Assembly: GCA_902797185.1 (NCBI GenBank)
Contig: CADBRV010000029.1
Location: forward strand, 1-40,252
DNA length: 40,252 nt
Reading direction: 5' to 3'
Source of the DNA: an uncultured Lachnospiraceae bacterium
GTDB taxonomy: Bacteria > Bacillota > Clostridia > Lachnospirales > Lachnospiraceae
Positions 16,385 through 25,575 of this stretch are shown here, one piece after another. The first letter of the stretch is position 1. Each line of letters starts with the position of its first letter. The notes beneath the pieces were generated by a model that saw only the letters and a list, made by a program, of their open reading frames with translations, had not been told where the DNA came from and did not search any database. A program made the position numbers and the translations under genes.

Positions 16385-16543
16385 TGTGATTTACAGCATA
16401 TTTGCTATATGATCTATTCCGGCTGCTATCTCCGTTGTCTATTTTGCTTTTTTCCCAGTACCGGATGTAGGCGGCTGCCTTGCGGTCCCTCCTGCATTTT
16501 CCGGCTCTATATAGGCCGGCAAGCCATTTATCGTTCTTTCCGG

Positions 16544-17500
16544 TTAAAATGTCCCCTTAAAATAGCTCTTCATGAATTCATCCATCTGTACGCTGAGGCT
16601 GGAGAAGTATTCTCTTACCAAATCATAAAAGTACTGGCAGTTGTCATTCATTTCCGTTTCAGCGGGCTTTGCCAGGCCGATGACCCAGGAACAGCTTGGC
16701 ATCTGCAGGCGGGAGGCAGAGATTTTCACCCCGTCTTTATGGTGCCTCTCGCCTTTATGCGCCTGCATCATCTGCATGACACGGTGGGCCGGCACAAACG
16801 CCACCGCCCGCTTCAGGCCGGTGGCAAACCCCATGGTGGACCCTACCGCGCTCTCCAACATGACATTGGGCGAATAGCCTGCCATCTCACAGCAGCTGAA
16901 AATTTTGCTGCGGATCTCCCCTTGCGTTTCACACATTATTTCTGTCCCTTGCAGCTGCGGGAAAGAAACCATTTTTTTCCCATAAAAAGGCGACGTGTCC
17001 CCACACAGCATCAGGATTTCCTCGCTGCAGATAGGTTCCCATTCGATGCCCTTTTCCTGGATCGGATATGTCGTCAGCGCAAAATCCAGCGCTCCCCGCA
17101 TAAAGCCTTCCTGGATCTTTTCCAGCGGCAGCACCGAATACCACATGCGGATGTCCGGATGCTCGCTGAAAAAGCGCTCCGCCAGCATGAATAAAATGCT
17201 GTCGCAGGAAGAAGCCAGGCGGATCTTGTTATGGTCCACCGTGTTCAGCTCCGATACCTGCCGTTTGGATTTATCCAGCAAGTCAAACATTTCATCCAGC
17301 GTGCCCAGGAACACCTTCCCCGACTCGTTTAACCGGATTTTCCCCTTCACCCGGTCAAAAAGCGGCGCACCCGCATAATCTTCCACCCTGGAAATGATCT
17401 TGCTCAGCGCCGGCTGCGTAATATGCAGCACCACCGCGGCATTGCTGATATGCTCCATCCGCGCAACGGTACGAAAACAATCCAGCTGGTACAAGTCCAT
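16544..17500 (-). CDS. LysR-type transcriptional regulator
   Basis: The 318-residue protein begins with the LysR winged helix-turn-helix (about residues 1-60: MDLYQLDCFRTVARMEHISN, ITQPALSKIISRVED, GAPLFDRV) and continues with a two-lobed effector-binding domain. LysR proteins usually activate neighbouring genes on binding a small metabolite of the pathway. Here it lies between the lipoprotein gene and the permease genes, so it probably senses the imported ligand or its product. Two dyad sites with the T-N11-A form lie 45-76 bases upstream. It appears to be transcribed as its own unit. Confidence 0.92.
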   Translation of the reverse strand: MDLYQLDCFRTVARMEHISNAAVVLHITQPALSKIISRVEDYAGAPLFDRVKGKIRLNESGKVFLGTLDEMFDLLDKSKRQVSELNTVDHNKIRLASSCDSILFMLAERFFSEHPDIRMWYSVLPLEKIQEGFMRGALDFALTTYPIQEKGIEWEPICSEEILMLCGDTSPFYGKKMVSFPQLQGTEIMCETQGEIRSKIFSCCEMAGYSPNVMLESAVGSTMGFATGLKRAVAFVPAHRVMQMMQAHKGERHHKDGVKISASRLQMPSCSWVIGLAKPAETEMNDNCQYFYDLVREYFSSLSVQMDEFMKSYFKGTF

Positions 17501-17544
17501 AAAGCTACCCCTCTTTCTCTGTGACCTTGTCGCACCTGTAATTC

Positions 17545-17576
17545 ATTAATTGTATTAATCTATTTATAAGATAAAT
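17545..17576. promoter_or_regulatory. Two adjacent LysR-type dyad operators
   Basis: ATTAAT-TGT-ATTAAT (17545-17559) and ATTTAT-AAG-ATAAAT (17562-17576) are both perfect 6-3-6 dyads containing a T-N11-A core, the usual LysR box. Their centres are 17 bases apart. They overlap a possible minus-strand promoter (TTGTTA, 17 bases, TATCTT), which fits autorepression of the regulator. Confidence 0.55.
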
Positions 17577-17680
17577 CACATGGCTATCGATAACAAACAA
17601 TTATATCGTCCTGATTGACAACTTTGTGCACTATTTTTATGATAATCCACCTTCTCTATCCACTTTTCCATATAAAAAAT

Positions 17681-17787
17681 GCCACCGCCCGAAAAGGCGA
17701 TGACATTTTTTTCGGAGAGCCACGCCATGATGATTCGCACTCCGTGCGAAGGCGTGGCCTGCGTCATCGCCCGAAAGGGCGATGACA
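17681..17787. repeat. Dispersed two-hairpin intergenic element, copy D (inverted, with extra half)
   Basis: GTCATCGCCC (17763-17772), a GAAA loop and GGGCGATGAC (17777-17786) form a perfect 10-bp stem. The second hairpin is GCCACGCC with GGCGTGGC enclosing TTCGCAC/GTGCGAA. A second, imperfect version of the first hairpin occurs at 17681-17704, so this copy is flanked on both sides. It may also serve as the transcript end of the permease operon. Confidence 0.75.
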
Positions 17788-17850
17788 TGAAATAAAAAGT
17801 TAGAAAAAGAGATAAAGCTTATCTGGCATGTCTGTGCCAGCCCCTCGGCA

Positions 17851-18843
17851 TTAAGACGCCTGTTCCTGCACAGACTCCTCTTCTGCCGTATGGTACGGGA
17901 ATTTGACGGCCATCTTGGCCTGGATCTTCTTCAGTTTGTCTGCGTTATAAGTACCAACGCCACCTTTCAGCCTCGGGTCCATCAGGTCACGGACGGCATC
18001 GCCGAACATCGTGGCACCGAATACCATCAGCGCGATGCAGATACCAGGATATACGGCCAGCATCGGCATGATGTACATATTGGCTTTGCCCTGGTTGGTA
18101 ATCATATAGCCCCAGGACGGGGTACCGGGATCAACACCAAATCCCAGGAAGTTCAAGGAAGCCTCCATCAGGATGATACCGCCCAGGGAAGTTGCCGCGT
18201 TGGTAATGATGAGCGGCAGGATATTCGGGATGACATGCTGGAACGTCTTCCAGAGGTTGCCAGCCCCCAAAAGGTAGCTGTTCCGCACATAGCCGGAATC
18301 CTTGACGGAAATGGCCGCGGACCGCATCATACGGGAACCGGTGATGCCACCCGGTACGGACATACAGAAGATCATCTGCGGGATGCCGTTCCCCATCATG
18401 CTCATCAAAATCAGCATAATCAGCATGCCGGGGATGCACTGGAACGCATCCACGATACGCTGGACGATCAGGTCAAACCACCCGCCGATGACAGCGGACA
18501 GGGTACCGATGATGACCGAAATGGCCACGCTCAGAAGCGTACAGCAGATACCCAGGATGGCCGAGGTCCTCGCGCCGTAAATCAGGTAGGAAAGCACATC
18601 CCTGCCCAGGTTGTCTGTCCCCAAGGCATGTGCCGCGGAGGGATCCTGGAGCTTGTCCAGGATGCTGGTCTGCATGACGCCGCCCACCATGGGGTAGGGC
18701 GCCAGCTGGTCCGCAAAGATGGCGATAAAGAGGAAGGCAAACAGGATGCACATCCCCACAAAGCCTAATGGCTTTTTCTTTAACAGGTCTTTTAAAAAGC
18801 TGTCTTTATGTTCATTTTTACCGGGACGTTTCTTTTTTCCCAT
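17851..18843 (-). CDS. Oligopeptide-type ABC transporter permease, OppC/DppC-like
   Basis: The 330-residue inner-membrane protein has a cytoplasmic basic head, a first helix near 30-50 (GFVGMCILFAFLFIAIFA), and the OppC N-terminal region that reads LGTDNLGRDVLSYLIYGART. Four to five further helices follow, with the ATPase-contacting loop near SYVRNSYLLGAGNLWKTF, where an EAA-type glycine is expected. It pairs with the OppB-like permease encoded 12 bases upstream. It is the last gene of the transporter operon; a repeat element with strong hairpins follows. Confidence 0.9.
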   Translation of the reverse strand: MGKKKRPGKNEHKDSFLKDLLKKKPLGFVGMCILFAFLFIAIFADQLAPYPMVGGVMQTSILDKLQDPSAAHALGTDNLGRDVLSYLIYGARTSAILGICCTLLSVAISVIIGTLSAVIGGWFDLIVQRIVDAFQCIPGMLIMLILMSMMGNGIPQMIFCMSVPGGITGSRMMRSAAISVKDSGYVRNSYLLGAGNLWKTFQHVIPNILPLIITNAATSLGGIILMEASLNFLGFGVDPGTPSWGYMITNQGKANMYIMPMLAVYPGICIALMVFGATMFGDAVRDLMDPRLKGGVGTYNADKLKKIQAKMAVKFPYHTAEEESVQEQAS

Positions 18844-18855
18844 GATGCCGCCTCC

Positions 18856-19809
18856 TTATTCCAAAGTAACCCGCGGGTCAATCCATTTGTAGGAAATATC
18901 TACAACAAGGTTGATCAGCATGACAAACAGTGACAGCACCAATACGCATCCTTCCACGATTGGGTAATCCCTGGCGTTCAGCGCGCTTACCAGCGCCTGC
19001 CCGATCCCCGGGATGTTAAAGATGTTTTCCATGATGACGTTGCCGCCGATCATCATGGCCACGGAACCGCCGATCATGGTGACGATGGGGATCATGGCAT
19101 TACGGAAAGCGTATTTCCGCAGCACCCGTTTCTCCGGCACGCCTTTTGCCCAGGCGGTCCGTATATAATCCTGCCGCATGACTTCCAGTGTCATGGTACG
19201 GATGGTCCTCATCTGGATGCCTGCCTGTCCTAAAGCGGAAATAATCGCCGGCGGAAGCATCATGCCCAGGTTCGCGATCGGGTTTTGGAACAGGGATACA
19301 TAATCTACCCTGGGCGCATAACCCCACCAGATATTCGGATAAATCAGAACCAAAGTAGCAACCCAGAAAACCGGTACAGCGATAAAAATCGTGCTGATGA
19401 CACGGATTGCATAATCGGAAACGGAATCCTGCTTGGACGCGCAGTGCAGCCCCAGCGGGATGGAAATGCAGTTTGTAATCACCAGGGACAAAATCCCAAG
19501 CTCGATGGTAACCGGGAGCTTCTTTGCGATAATGGTATTTACGGAAATATGGTCAAAATAAGAAGTACCCAGGTCGCCGCGGAGCACATTTGCCAGCCAG
19601 ATGAAAAACTGCTGTACGGCCGGCTTGTCCAGCCCCAGCATCTGGCGGACATACTCTTCACTGACGTACTGCCCGTTTGCTGTCAATTTCTGCTGCAGCG
19701 TCGCTACCGCGTCCATCGGGATCAAACGCATCAGGGCGAAGGTGATCACGCAGACCAAAAGGATGGTAGGAATCAGCAGCAGGACTCGTTTTACTACATA
19801 AGAACCCAT
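18856..19809 (-). CDS. Oligopeptide-type ABC transporter permease, OppB/DppB-like
   Basis: The 317-residue protein has six predicted helices. The first spans residues 8-28, followed by the OppB-type segment ending MLGLDKPAVQQFFIWL, GDLGTSYF, and the cytoplasmic coupling loop with RTAWAKGVPEKRVLRKYAFRN. It forms the translocation pathway together with the OppC-like protein. It starts 11 bases after the ATPase gene upstream, with a good AGGAGG-type site, consistent with one operon. Confidence 0.92.
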   Translation of the reverse strand: MGSYVVKRVLLLIPTILLVCVITFALMRLIPMDAVATLQQKLTANGQYVSEEYVRQMLGLDKPAVQQFFIWLANVLRGDLGTSYFDHISVNTIIAKKLPVTIELGILSLVITNCISIPLGLHCASKQDSVSDYAIRVISTIFIAVPVFWVATLVLIYPNIWWGYAPRVDYVSLFQNPIANLGMMLPPAIISALGQAGIQMRTIRTMTLEVMRQDYIRTAWAKGVPEKRVLRKYAFRNAMIPIVTMIGGSVAMMIGGNVIMENIFNIPGIGQALVSALNARDYPIVEGCVLVLSLFVMLINLVVDISYKWIDPRVTLE

Positions 19810-19820
19810 TCTTTCTCCTC

Positions 19821-20870
19821 CTACTTTCCTGAAACTTTATGGCAGGCTACCAGGTGGTTGCTCCCCACATCCACCATTTCCGGCTCTTCCTCCCTGCACC
19901 TCTGGTCCGCATAGGGGCACCTGGTACAGAAATTGCAGCCCTTCGGCGGGTTGATGGGGGACGGGATTTCGCCTTTCAAAAGGATCCTTTCCCTCTTCCT
20001 GTCCACAATGGGGTTCGGGATCGGGGCGGCCGAAATCAGCGCCTTTGTATAAGGATGGAGTGGATGGTCGTAGAGTTCGTCCGAACTGGTCAGCTCCATG
20101 ATTTTCCCCAGATATAAAACAGCTACCTGGTTGGAAATATAACGGACGACGGAAAGGTCATGCCCGATAAAGACATATGTCAGGTTCATGTTTTCCTGCA
20201 GCTTCATCATCAGGTTCACGATCTGCGCCTGGATCGAAACATCCAGTGCAGATACCACTTCGTCACAGACGATGAATTTCGGCTGCAGCGCCAGCGCCCT
20301 GGCAATGGAAATCCTCTGCCTCTGGCCGCCGGAAAATTCATGGGGATAACGGAAACGGAAGTCCGGGTTGATGCCCACCATTTCCAGCTGCCTCACCACC
20401 AGGTCATCCATCTCTTCCTTGTTGGAAAACATCTTGTGGATCCTAAGGCCTTCCGATACAATCTGCATGATATTTTTACGAGGGTCCAGGGACGCGAAGG
20501 GGTCCTGGGTGATCATCTGCAGGTCCTTACGCATCCTCTGCAGCGCATGGGTGCTGATATCCTTCATATTGTTGCCTTCGTAATAAATATTCCCGGAAGT
20601 CGGGATAATGTTTTTCAAAAGGCAGTTGCCAATCGTGGATTTTCCGGAACCGGATTCCCCTACGATCCCCAGGGTCTGCCCTCTCTTTACATGGAAGGTA
20701 ACCCCGTCCACAGCTTTTACCACGCCGACGGTCCGCTTCATAAGGCCTTTGGTCACCGGGAAATGCATTTTCAGGTCATCCACATACATGATGTCATCCG
20801 GCTCCAGGACGTTATCCAAGGGACGCTCCGGGGCGCCCGGCATCTCAAGGAAATTAAGCTTCTGCGCCAT
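19821..20870 (-). CDS. Oligopeptide-type ABC transporter ATPase, OppF/DppF-like
   Basis: The 349-residue ATPase shows Walker A GESGSGKST, the Q-loop, signature SGGQRQRISIARALA, Walker B FIVCDEVVSALDVS and the H-loop. It also has the C-terminal OppF extension with cysteines in CNFCTRCPYADQRC, known to bind a [4Fe-4S] cluster in some members. The ATG at 20870 is preferred to earlier in-frame starts because AGGAGG lies about nine bases upstream and the alignable sequence begins there. It overlaps the end of the OppD-like gene by 17 bases. Confidence 0.92.
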   Translation of the reverse strand: MAQKLNFLEMPGAPERPLDNVLEPDDIMYVDDLKMHFPVTKGLMKRTVGVVKAVDGVTFHVKRGQTLGIVGESGSGKSTIGNCLLKNIIPTSGNIYYEGNNMKDISTHALQRMRKDLQMITQDPFASLDPRKNIMQIVSEGLRIHKMFSNKEEMDDLVVRQLEMVGINPDFRFRYPHEFSGGQRQRISIARALALQPKFIVCDEVVSALDVSIQAQIVNLMMKLQENMNLTYVFIGHDLSVVRYISNQVAVLYLGKIMELTSSDELYDHPLHPYTKALISAAPIPNPIVDRKRERILLKGEIPSPINPPKGCNFCTRCPYADQRCREEEPEMVDVGSNHLVACHKVSGK

Positions 20871-21879
20871 CTGAAAGCACCTCCTCCCGTTCTTTATCCA
20901 GCTCTTCCTTATGGAAGCATGCGCAGTAATGGCCTTCGCCAACCTGCTCCAGAAGCGGTCTTTGGTTCCTGCACTTTTCATCCGCATATTTACAGCGGAA
21001 ATGGAACGCGCAGCAGTTCGGCTTGATCTTCGACATATCTGGCGGCTCGCCGTTTATAGTCTGCAGCCCATGGCTTCTGGGCAAATCCAGCCTTGGCACA
21101 GCACGGATCAGCCCCAGGGTGTATGGATGTGCCGGCTGGAGGAAGACATCATTGACACTGCCATCCTCTACGATCTTGCCACCGTACATGATCTTTACGG
21201 AATCCGCATACCTGGCTACAATGCCCAGGTTATGGGTAATGATGATCAGAGCCATATTGTGGTCCCGGCGCAGCCTGTTTAAGCATTCCAGCACCTGCGC
21301 CTGGACGGTTACGTCCAATGCCGTGGTGGGCTCATCCGCGATCAGTACGTCCGGGTCACAGCTGATGGCCATGGCAATCATCGCCCTCTGCTGCATGCCA
21401 CCGGAAAATTCGAACGGGTACTGTTTTAACCGTTCCGCCGCGTTCGGGATCCCTACTTCTTCCAAAAGCCCTTTTGCCCGCTCCCATGCCTCTTCTTTTG
21501 TGGCATCGGAATGGAGCATGATATTTTCGGTGATCTGGTCGCCTATTGTCATAACCGGGTTTAATGCTGCCGAAGGCTCCTGGAAAATCATGCTGATATC
21601 CTTTCCCCTGATTTTCCGGTACTCTTCATCACTCATTTCCAGCAGGTTTTTCCCGTTATACAGGACCTGCCCGCCCATGACCAATCCCGGCGGATATGAA
21701 ATCAACCGCAGGATCGAAAGGGCGCTGACGGTTTTTCCGGAACCGGACTCGCCGATAATGGCTACACATTCCCCTCTGTGCACCTTATAGGACAAGTCAT
21801 CCACGGCCCTGAGCTCTTTTCCATTGCTGTAAAAGCAGGTCCGGAGATGCTTTATTTCAAGAACTACGTCCTGGTCCAT
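20854..21879 (-). CDS. Oligopeptide-type ABC transporter ATPase, OppD/DppD-like
   Basis: The 341-residue ATPase shows Walker A GESGSGKT, signature SGGMQQRAMIAMAI, Walker B VLIADEPTTALDVT and the H-loop in ITHNLGIV. Its C-terminal OppD extension contains CCAFHFRCKYADEKC. It pairs with the OppF-like ATPase to power the permeases. GGGGG lies about seven bases before the ATG. It is the second gene of the operon, following the Csx3-like gene by about 170 bases. Confidence 0.92.
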   Translation of the reverse strand: MDQDVVLEIKHLRTCFYSNGKELRAVDDLSYKVHRGECVAIIGESGSGKTVSALSILRLISYPPGLVMGGQVLYNGKNLLEMSDEEYRKIRGKDISMIFQEPSAALNPVMTIGDQITENIMLHSDATKEEAWERAKGLLEEVGIPNAAERLKQYPFEFSGGMQQRAMIAMAISCDPDVLIADEPTTALDVTVQAQVLECLNRLRRDHNMALIIITHNLGIVARYADSVKIMYGGKIVEDGSVNDVFLQPAHPYTLGLIRAVPRLDLPRSHGLQTINGEPPDMSKIKPNCCAFHFRCKYADEKCRNQRPLLEQVGEGHYCACFHKEELDKEREEVLSDGAEA

Positions 21880-22051
21880 TTTTTACCCCCTTTGTCTTTT
21901 CCATTTCCTATCTTTCGCAAGGAGCGACCCGCGCCAGCGGGAGGATCCTCTCCTCAGGGCGGCACGCTGCAGGCAGGTCTGGAATTTGTAATATCTGCTT
22001 CAAATCAGGACAGATCCAAATCAGGCACTGCAGCCCTATCCCTTAAGGTAT

Positions 22052-22690
22052 TTAATCATTTGTCGGGAACATATGGCCGATCTCAATCTTCGGGTCATGT
22101 GACACGCTGCAGAAATAGCCAGGCTCCTGGTGGAAACGGATGGATACGGAATTGGAAATTTCCGCGTAAGCCAGCACCATGGAAACCGCCACAGGGTTTA
22201 CCGTTTCACCGCTTAGCAGGACGTTTTTCCCGGCCGGGATTACCGGCATGGTCATCTCATCAAATTTGGACATGTCAAATCCATGGGCATCTCCATGCGG
22301 GTTATCTGTCAAAGCCTGTACATAGACAAAGTCCCCGTCTTCTTTCACGTCAAAATGATAGCCGGCCGTCGGCTCTTTGGCATCAATCGGGAACGGGGTA
22401 GCGGTCAGGTGGTACATGCCTTTCGGGCCAATTTCAAAATAAGCGGTTGCCGGGTGTGCTGCATAAGCCAAAGCAGCTACTACCCAGTTCGGAACATGTC
22501 CCCTAAGCTCGATAATTTCGTAGCCTTTTGCCTTTTCTTCCACCTCTTTTACTGCCTTGCGCAGCGCTTCAGGAGTCCAGGCATGGTCCCTCATAATGAC
22601 TTTCCCGTCCTTTACAACGTCACGCATCTTAAGGCCGTAACGGTCTCCCATTTCCCGTAAATCAACTACACAATTCTGTCCTTCTGCCAT
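22052..22690 (-). CDS. Protein with two Csx3-like repeats, function unknown
   Basis: The 212-residue product has an internal duplication. Residues about 58-98 contain ELRGHVPNWVVAALAYAA followed by YFEIGPKGMYHL, and residues about 156-206 contain LLSGETVNPVAVSMVLAYAE followed by IRFHQEPGYF. The pattern of strand, G-x-x-P, helix and strand resembles Csx3, a small ring-nuclease family of type III CRISPR systems that I compared from memory. No CRISPR genes are present here. Placement at the head of the transporter operon suggests a metabolic or regulatory role instead. The ATG at 22690 has GGGAGG seven bases upstream. Resemblance to Csx3 is by eye and uncertain. Confidence 0.5.
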   Translation of the reverse strand: MAEGQNCVVDLREMGDRYGLKMRDVVKDGKVIMRDHAWTPEALRKAVKEVEEKAKGYEIIELRGHVPNWVVAALAYAAHPATAYFEIGPKGMYHLTATPFPIDAKEPTAGYHFDVKEDGDFVYVQALTDNPHGDAHGFDMSKFDEMTMPVIPAGKNVLLSGETVNPVAVSMVLAYAEISNSVSIRFHQEPGYFCSVSHDPKIEIGHMFPTND

Positions 22691-23118
22691 ATCGGTTCCT
22701 CCCTTTTGACAAATCCTTCTGAAAATTCCGAGTGCCATAAGCCTTGCATCTTATCCCCCTCAAATGCTTTCTGTTTCCTGCATCCGATGCACCTTGCGGA
22801 ATTCTGTCGTATCTCTTTCCGGCATAAAAGAACGCCTTTTCTTTTCTAGATTCATCTTAAGTCCCGAAAACAGGCTATGTAAAATGAAAAGCCGTTATGA
22901 AGGAATGCCCAAACGGCATATTGCGTATATTTCGCGGATAATAGACCATGTTTTTCGTTATGTTGCACAGTTTTTGGGCTTGCAAGACGTATAACCAAAG
23001 CAAAGCCTTTCCTTCCTGAACAGTATTTTTTGCAGAAAAAGCAAAAAGCGGCATGGGGATGCCTTAAAACAGCCACTTGCTTTTTATGCGCAAAACTCCC
23101 CTGTTTCCAAAAAAGGCC
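22691..23118. other. Intergenic region between the transporter operon and rplQ
   Basis: No gene is supported. It must contain the promoter of the transporter operon, but I could not find a consensus pair. One hairpin, GCCGTT (22912-22917 in the minus direction) with AACGGC (22891-22896), is followed by TTTTCATTTT and could be an attenuator or a second terminator for the ribosomal operon. Confidence 0.45.
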
Positions 23119-23156
23119 AAAAAAAACGCTGCCAGAATGTTTCCATTCTGACAGCG
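23119..23156 (-). terminator. Terminator of the ribosomal protein supercluster
   Basis: On the minus strand, CGCTGTCAGAATG and CATTCTGGCAGCG form a 13-bp stem with one G-T pair and a GAAA loop, followed by a run of T. It lies 36 bases after the rplQ stop. Confidence 0.92.
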
Positions 23157-23191
23157 GTTTCGATATCTATTCGGATTGTGCTAGGAGAGGA

Positions 23192-23728
23192 TTAAACCAT
23201 TTCCAGGACAACTTCCATAGCAGCGTCGCCCTTCCTTGGCCCGATCTTGATGATACGGGTATATCCGCCCTGGCGGTCTGCATACTTCGGTGCATATTCA
23301 TCGAAAAGCTTGTCAACCAGGTCGATCTTCTTGGTATTCCTCTTACGTCCCTTGCCTTCTGCAGGTACGTCAGTTACCGGATAAAGGATCTTGCGCATCT
23401 GGCGTTTTGCGTGCAGGCGGCTTGGGCGGTCTTTCTTGACTTCCCTTTCCTGCTCGTCATAAACAGCAACCCTCTTGCCATCTACAACTTCCTTGATCCT
23501 CTTGCCATCCGCGTCCTTGCGGGCAACTTTGACCGTCTTCTTTACGGTGTCATAGTGATCCATTTCGCGGACAGCCATAGCGACGAGGGGCTCAACCATC
23601 TTGCGGACTTCCTTGGCACGTGCTTCCGTGGTCACAATTTTGCCATTGAGGAGCAGTGCTGTGGTCTGGTTACGAAGCAGGGCTTTCCTCTGGGGAGAGG
23701 TTTTACCAAGTTTTCTGTATTTTCCCAT
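23192..23728 (-). CDS. rplQ: Large-subunit ribosomal protein L17 (bL17), long form
   Basis: L17 sits near the exit of the 50S peptide tunnel. The N-terminus ([17 protein letters not shown]) and C-terminus ([18 protein letters not shown]) are typical. At 178 residues it is about 50 longer than the usual 120-130, because of a highly charged insertion at about 58-104 ending before SRLHAKRQ, plus a short basic stretch near [10 protein letters not shown]. It is the last gene of the alpha operon; 223 bases separate it from rpoA. Confidence 0.95.
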   Translation of the reverse strand: MGKYRKLGKTSPQRKALLRNQTTALLLNGKIVTTEARAKEVRKMVEPLVAMAVREMDHYDTVKKTVKVARKDADGKRIKEVVDGKRVAVYDEQEREVKKDRPSRLHAKRQMRKILYPVTDVPAEGKGRKRNTKKIDLVDKLFDEYAPKYADRQGGYTRIIKIGPRKGDAAMEVVLEMV

Positions 23729-23951
23729 TATTTTTTCTCCTTTTGTGGAACATCAGGCATCGCTCTTTGGTCTTACAAGCCCAATGCATATTATCAACCA
23801 CTGGGTGAAGTCGGCCGCACGCTTCTGGACTTACCGGCCGGCGTTTGTATATATCCTGCTGTATACAGGAAATCACACACCTGCCACGACCTCCCGCAGC
23901 AGATGGTTATTTCTTATCGTAAGGAGGGACCCGCTTCAACAGGAGGCCGCC
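23729..23951. promoter_or_regulatory. rpoA-rplQ intergenic leader
   Basis: This is an unusually wide gap for this cluster. On the minus strand it contains TCCTG-TATACAG-CAGGA-like pairing (about 23850-23866) and two CGGCCG arms flanking about 17 bases (about 23811-23844). They could form a leader controlling rplQ. No reading frame with a ribosome binding site is evident. Confidence 0.3.
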
Positions 23952-24908
23952 TTACTCTTTGCTGGTATTTAAGGAAAGGCCGAGTTCTTTGAGCTTTTCC
24001 AATACCTCTTCCAGGGACTTGCGTCCCAGGTTGCGGACTTTCATCATGTCTTCCGGAGTCTTGCTGCAGAGTTCTTCTACCGTATTGATGTTAGCCCTCT
24101 TCAAGCAGTTGAAGGAACGGACGGACAATTCCAGCTCATCGATGCTCATCTGCATTGCCTGTTTCGGGCCATTCTCTTCCGGCTTAGTCATAATCTCTGC
24201 GGTCTTGGCATTTTCAGACAGGTTGATGAACAGGTTCAGATGCTCGCTGAGGACCTTGGCAGCCAGGCTGACTGCTTCATCCGGAGCAATCGTCCCGTTG
24301 GTCCAGATGTCCAGCGTAAGCTTGTCATAATCGGTTACCTGGCCGACACGGGTGTTTTCCACATTCATGTTGACACGCTTTACCGGCGTATAAATGGAAT
24401 CCACCGAAATAATGCCGATGGGGAGGTCCGGATCCTTGTTCTTTTCTGCGGAAACGAAGCCTCTGCCGCTTGTAATCGTCAGTTCCATGCTCAGCCTGGC
24501 GTCAGAGCCATTTAAATGGGCGATAACCAGGTCAGGGTTCACAATCGTGATATCCTGATCGGTCTGGATATCGGCGCCGGTTACCACATGGTCGCCTTCT
24601 ACGTCGATGTACGCTTTCTTCGGTTCCTCATCCTGGCTGTCATTCTTGATGGCCAGTTCCTTGATGTTCATGATGATCTCGGTAACGTCTTCTTTCACGC
24701 CCGGGATCGAGCTGAATTCATGAAGAACTCCGTCGATCTTAACCTGGCTGACTGCGGCACCCGGCAGAGATGAGAGCATGATCCTCCTCAGGGAGTTCCC
24801 CAAAGTGATACCATAGCCTCTCTCAAGCGGTTCAACGACAAATCTGCCATATTTATTGTCATCTGATATCTCTTCAATATCAATATTCGGTTTCTCAAAA
24901 TCGAACAC
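23952..24908 (-). CDS. rpoA: DNA-directed RNA polymerase alpha subunit
   Basis: Alpha dimerises to nucleate RNA polymerase and contacts activators and UP elements. The 318-residue product has the N-terminal assembly domain ([30 protein letters not shown]) and the C-terminal helix-hairpin-helix DNA-binding domain (about 245-318, with [13 protein letters not shown] and [11 protein letters not shown]). Length and order are normal. It lies between rpsD and rplQ. Confidence 0.98.
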   Translation of the reverse strand: MFDFEKPNIDIEEISDDNKYGRFVVEPLERGYGITLGNSLRRIMLSSLPGAAVSQVKIDGVLHEFSSIPGVKEDVTEIIMNIKELAIKNDSQDEEPKKAYIDVEGDHVVTGADIQTDQDITIVNPDLVIAHLNGSDARLSMELTITSGRGFVSAEKNKDPDLPIGIISVDSIYTPVKRVNMNVENTRVGQVTDYDKLTLDIWTNGTIAPDEAVSLAAKVLSEHLNLFINLSENAKTAEIMTKPEENGPKQAMQMSIDELELSVRSFNCLKRANINTVEELCSKTPEDMMKVRNLGRKSLEEVLEKLKELGLSLNTSKE

Positions 24909-24963
24909 GCTGTGTCCTCCTTTTCAGATCTGCGTACCGGGTTTTCTGCGACTACAGCAGGGA

Positions 24964-25557
24964 TTACTTAGAATACAGCTCGACGATAAGCATCTCGTCT
25001 ACCGGGACATCGATCTGTTCCCTGATCGGGAGAGCCTTGACGGTACCCTTGAAGTTTTCCAGGTCGCTGTCAAGCCATTCCGGTACAAGCCTGCCGGTGG
25101 TTGCTTCTGCAATATCTTTGAACCTCTGGGAAGATTTATTCTTCTCGGTTACTTCGATAACATCTCCGGCTTTTACCCTGTAGGACGGGATATTGATCTT
25201 CTTGCCGTTGACCATGATGTTCTTGTGGTCTACGATCTGCCTTGCTTCCCTGCGGGTACGTGCAAAGCCAAGGCGGAATACTACGTTATCCAGACGGGAT
25301 TCCAGGAGGACCATCAGGTTCTCACCAGTCATGCCGCGCATCTGGTTTGCTTTTTCATAATAATTGTGGAACGGCTTTTCGGTAACGCCGTAGATGAATT
25401 TTGCTTTCTGCTTCTCTCTAAGCTGGGTGCCATATTCACTCATCTTACGTCCGGACCTCTGAAGCTGCCTGCGGGACTTCTTGTCATATCCCAGAACAGC
25501 CGGTTCCAGGCCGAGAGACCTGCATCTTTTCAATACCGGGACTCTATTCACTGCCAT
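24964..25557 (-). CDS. rpsD: Small-subunit ribosomal protein S4 (uS4)
   Basis: S4 is a primary 16S rRNA binder and usually the autoregulator of the alpha operon. The 197-residue product has the S4 RNA-binding domain ([31 protein letters not shown]). The N-terminus keeps only one cysteine (KRCRSLG), so it is the zinc-free form. The ATG at 25557 has AGGAGG ten bases upstream; a GTG three codons earlier is too close to that site. Confidence 0.97.
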   Translation of the reverse strand: MAVNRVPVLKRCRSLGLEPAVLGYDKKSRRQLQRSGRKMSEYGTQLREKQKAKFIYGVTEKPFHNYYEKANQMRGMTGENLMVLLESRLDNVVFRLGFARTRREARQIVDHKNIMVNGKKINIPSYRVKAGDVIEVTEKNKSSQRFKDIAEATTGRLVPEWLDSDLENFKGTVKALPIREQIDVPVDEMLIVELYSK

Positions 25558-25575
25558 TGTGCTCACACCTCCTAA

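Noticed and set aside
17681..17787. CRISPR array
   Set aside because: The repeats are palindromic hairpins without regular spacers and belong to the dispersed element family.
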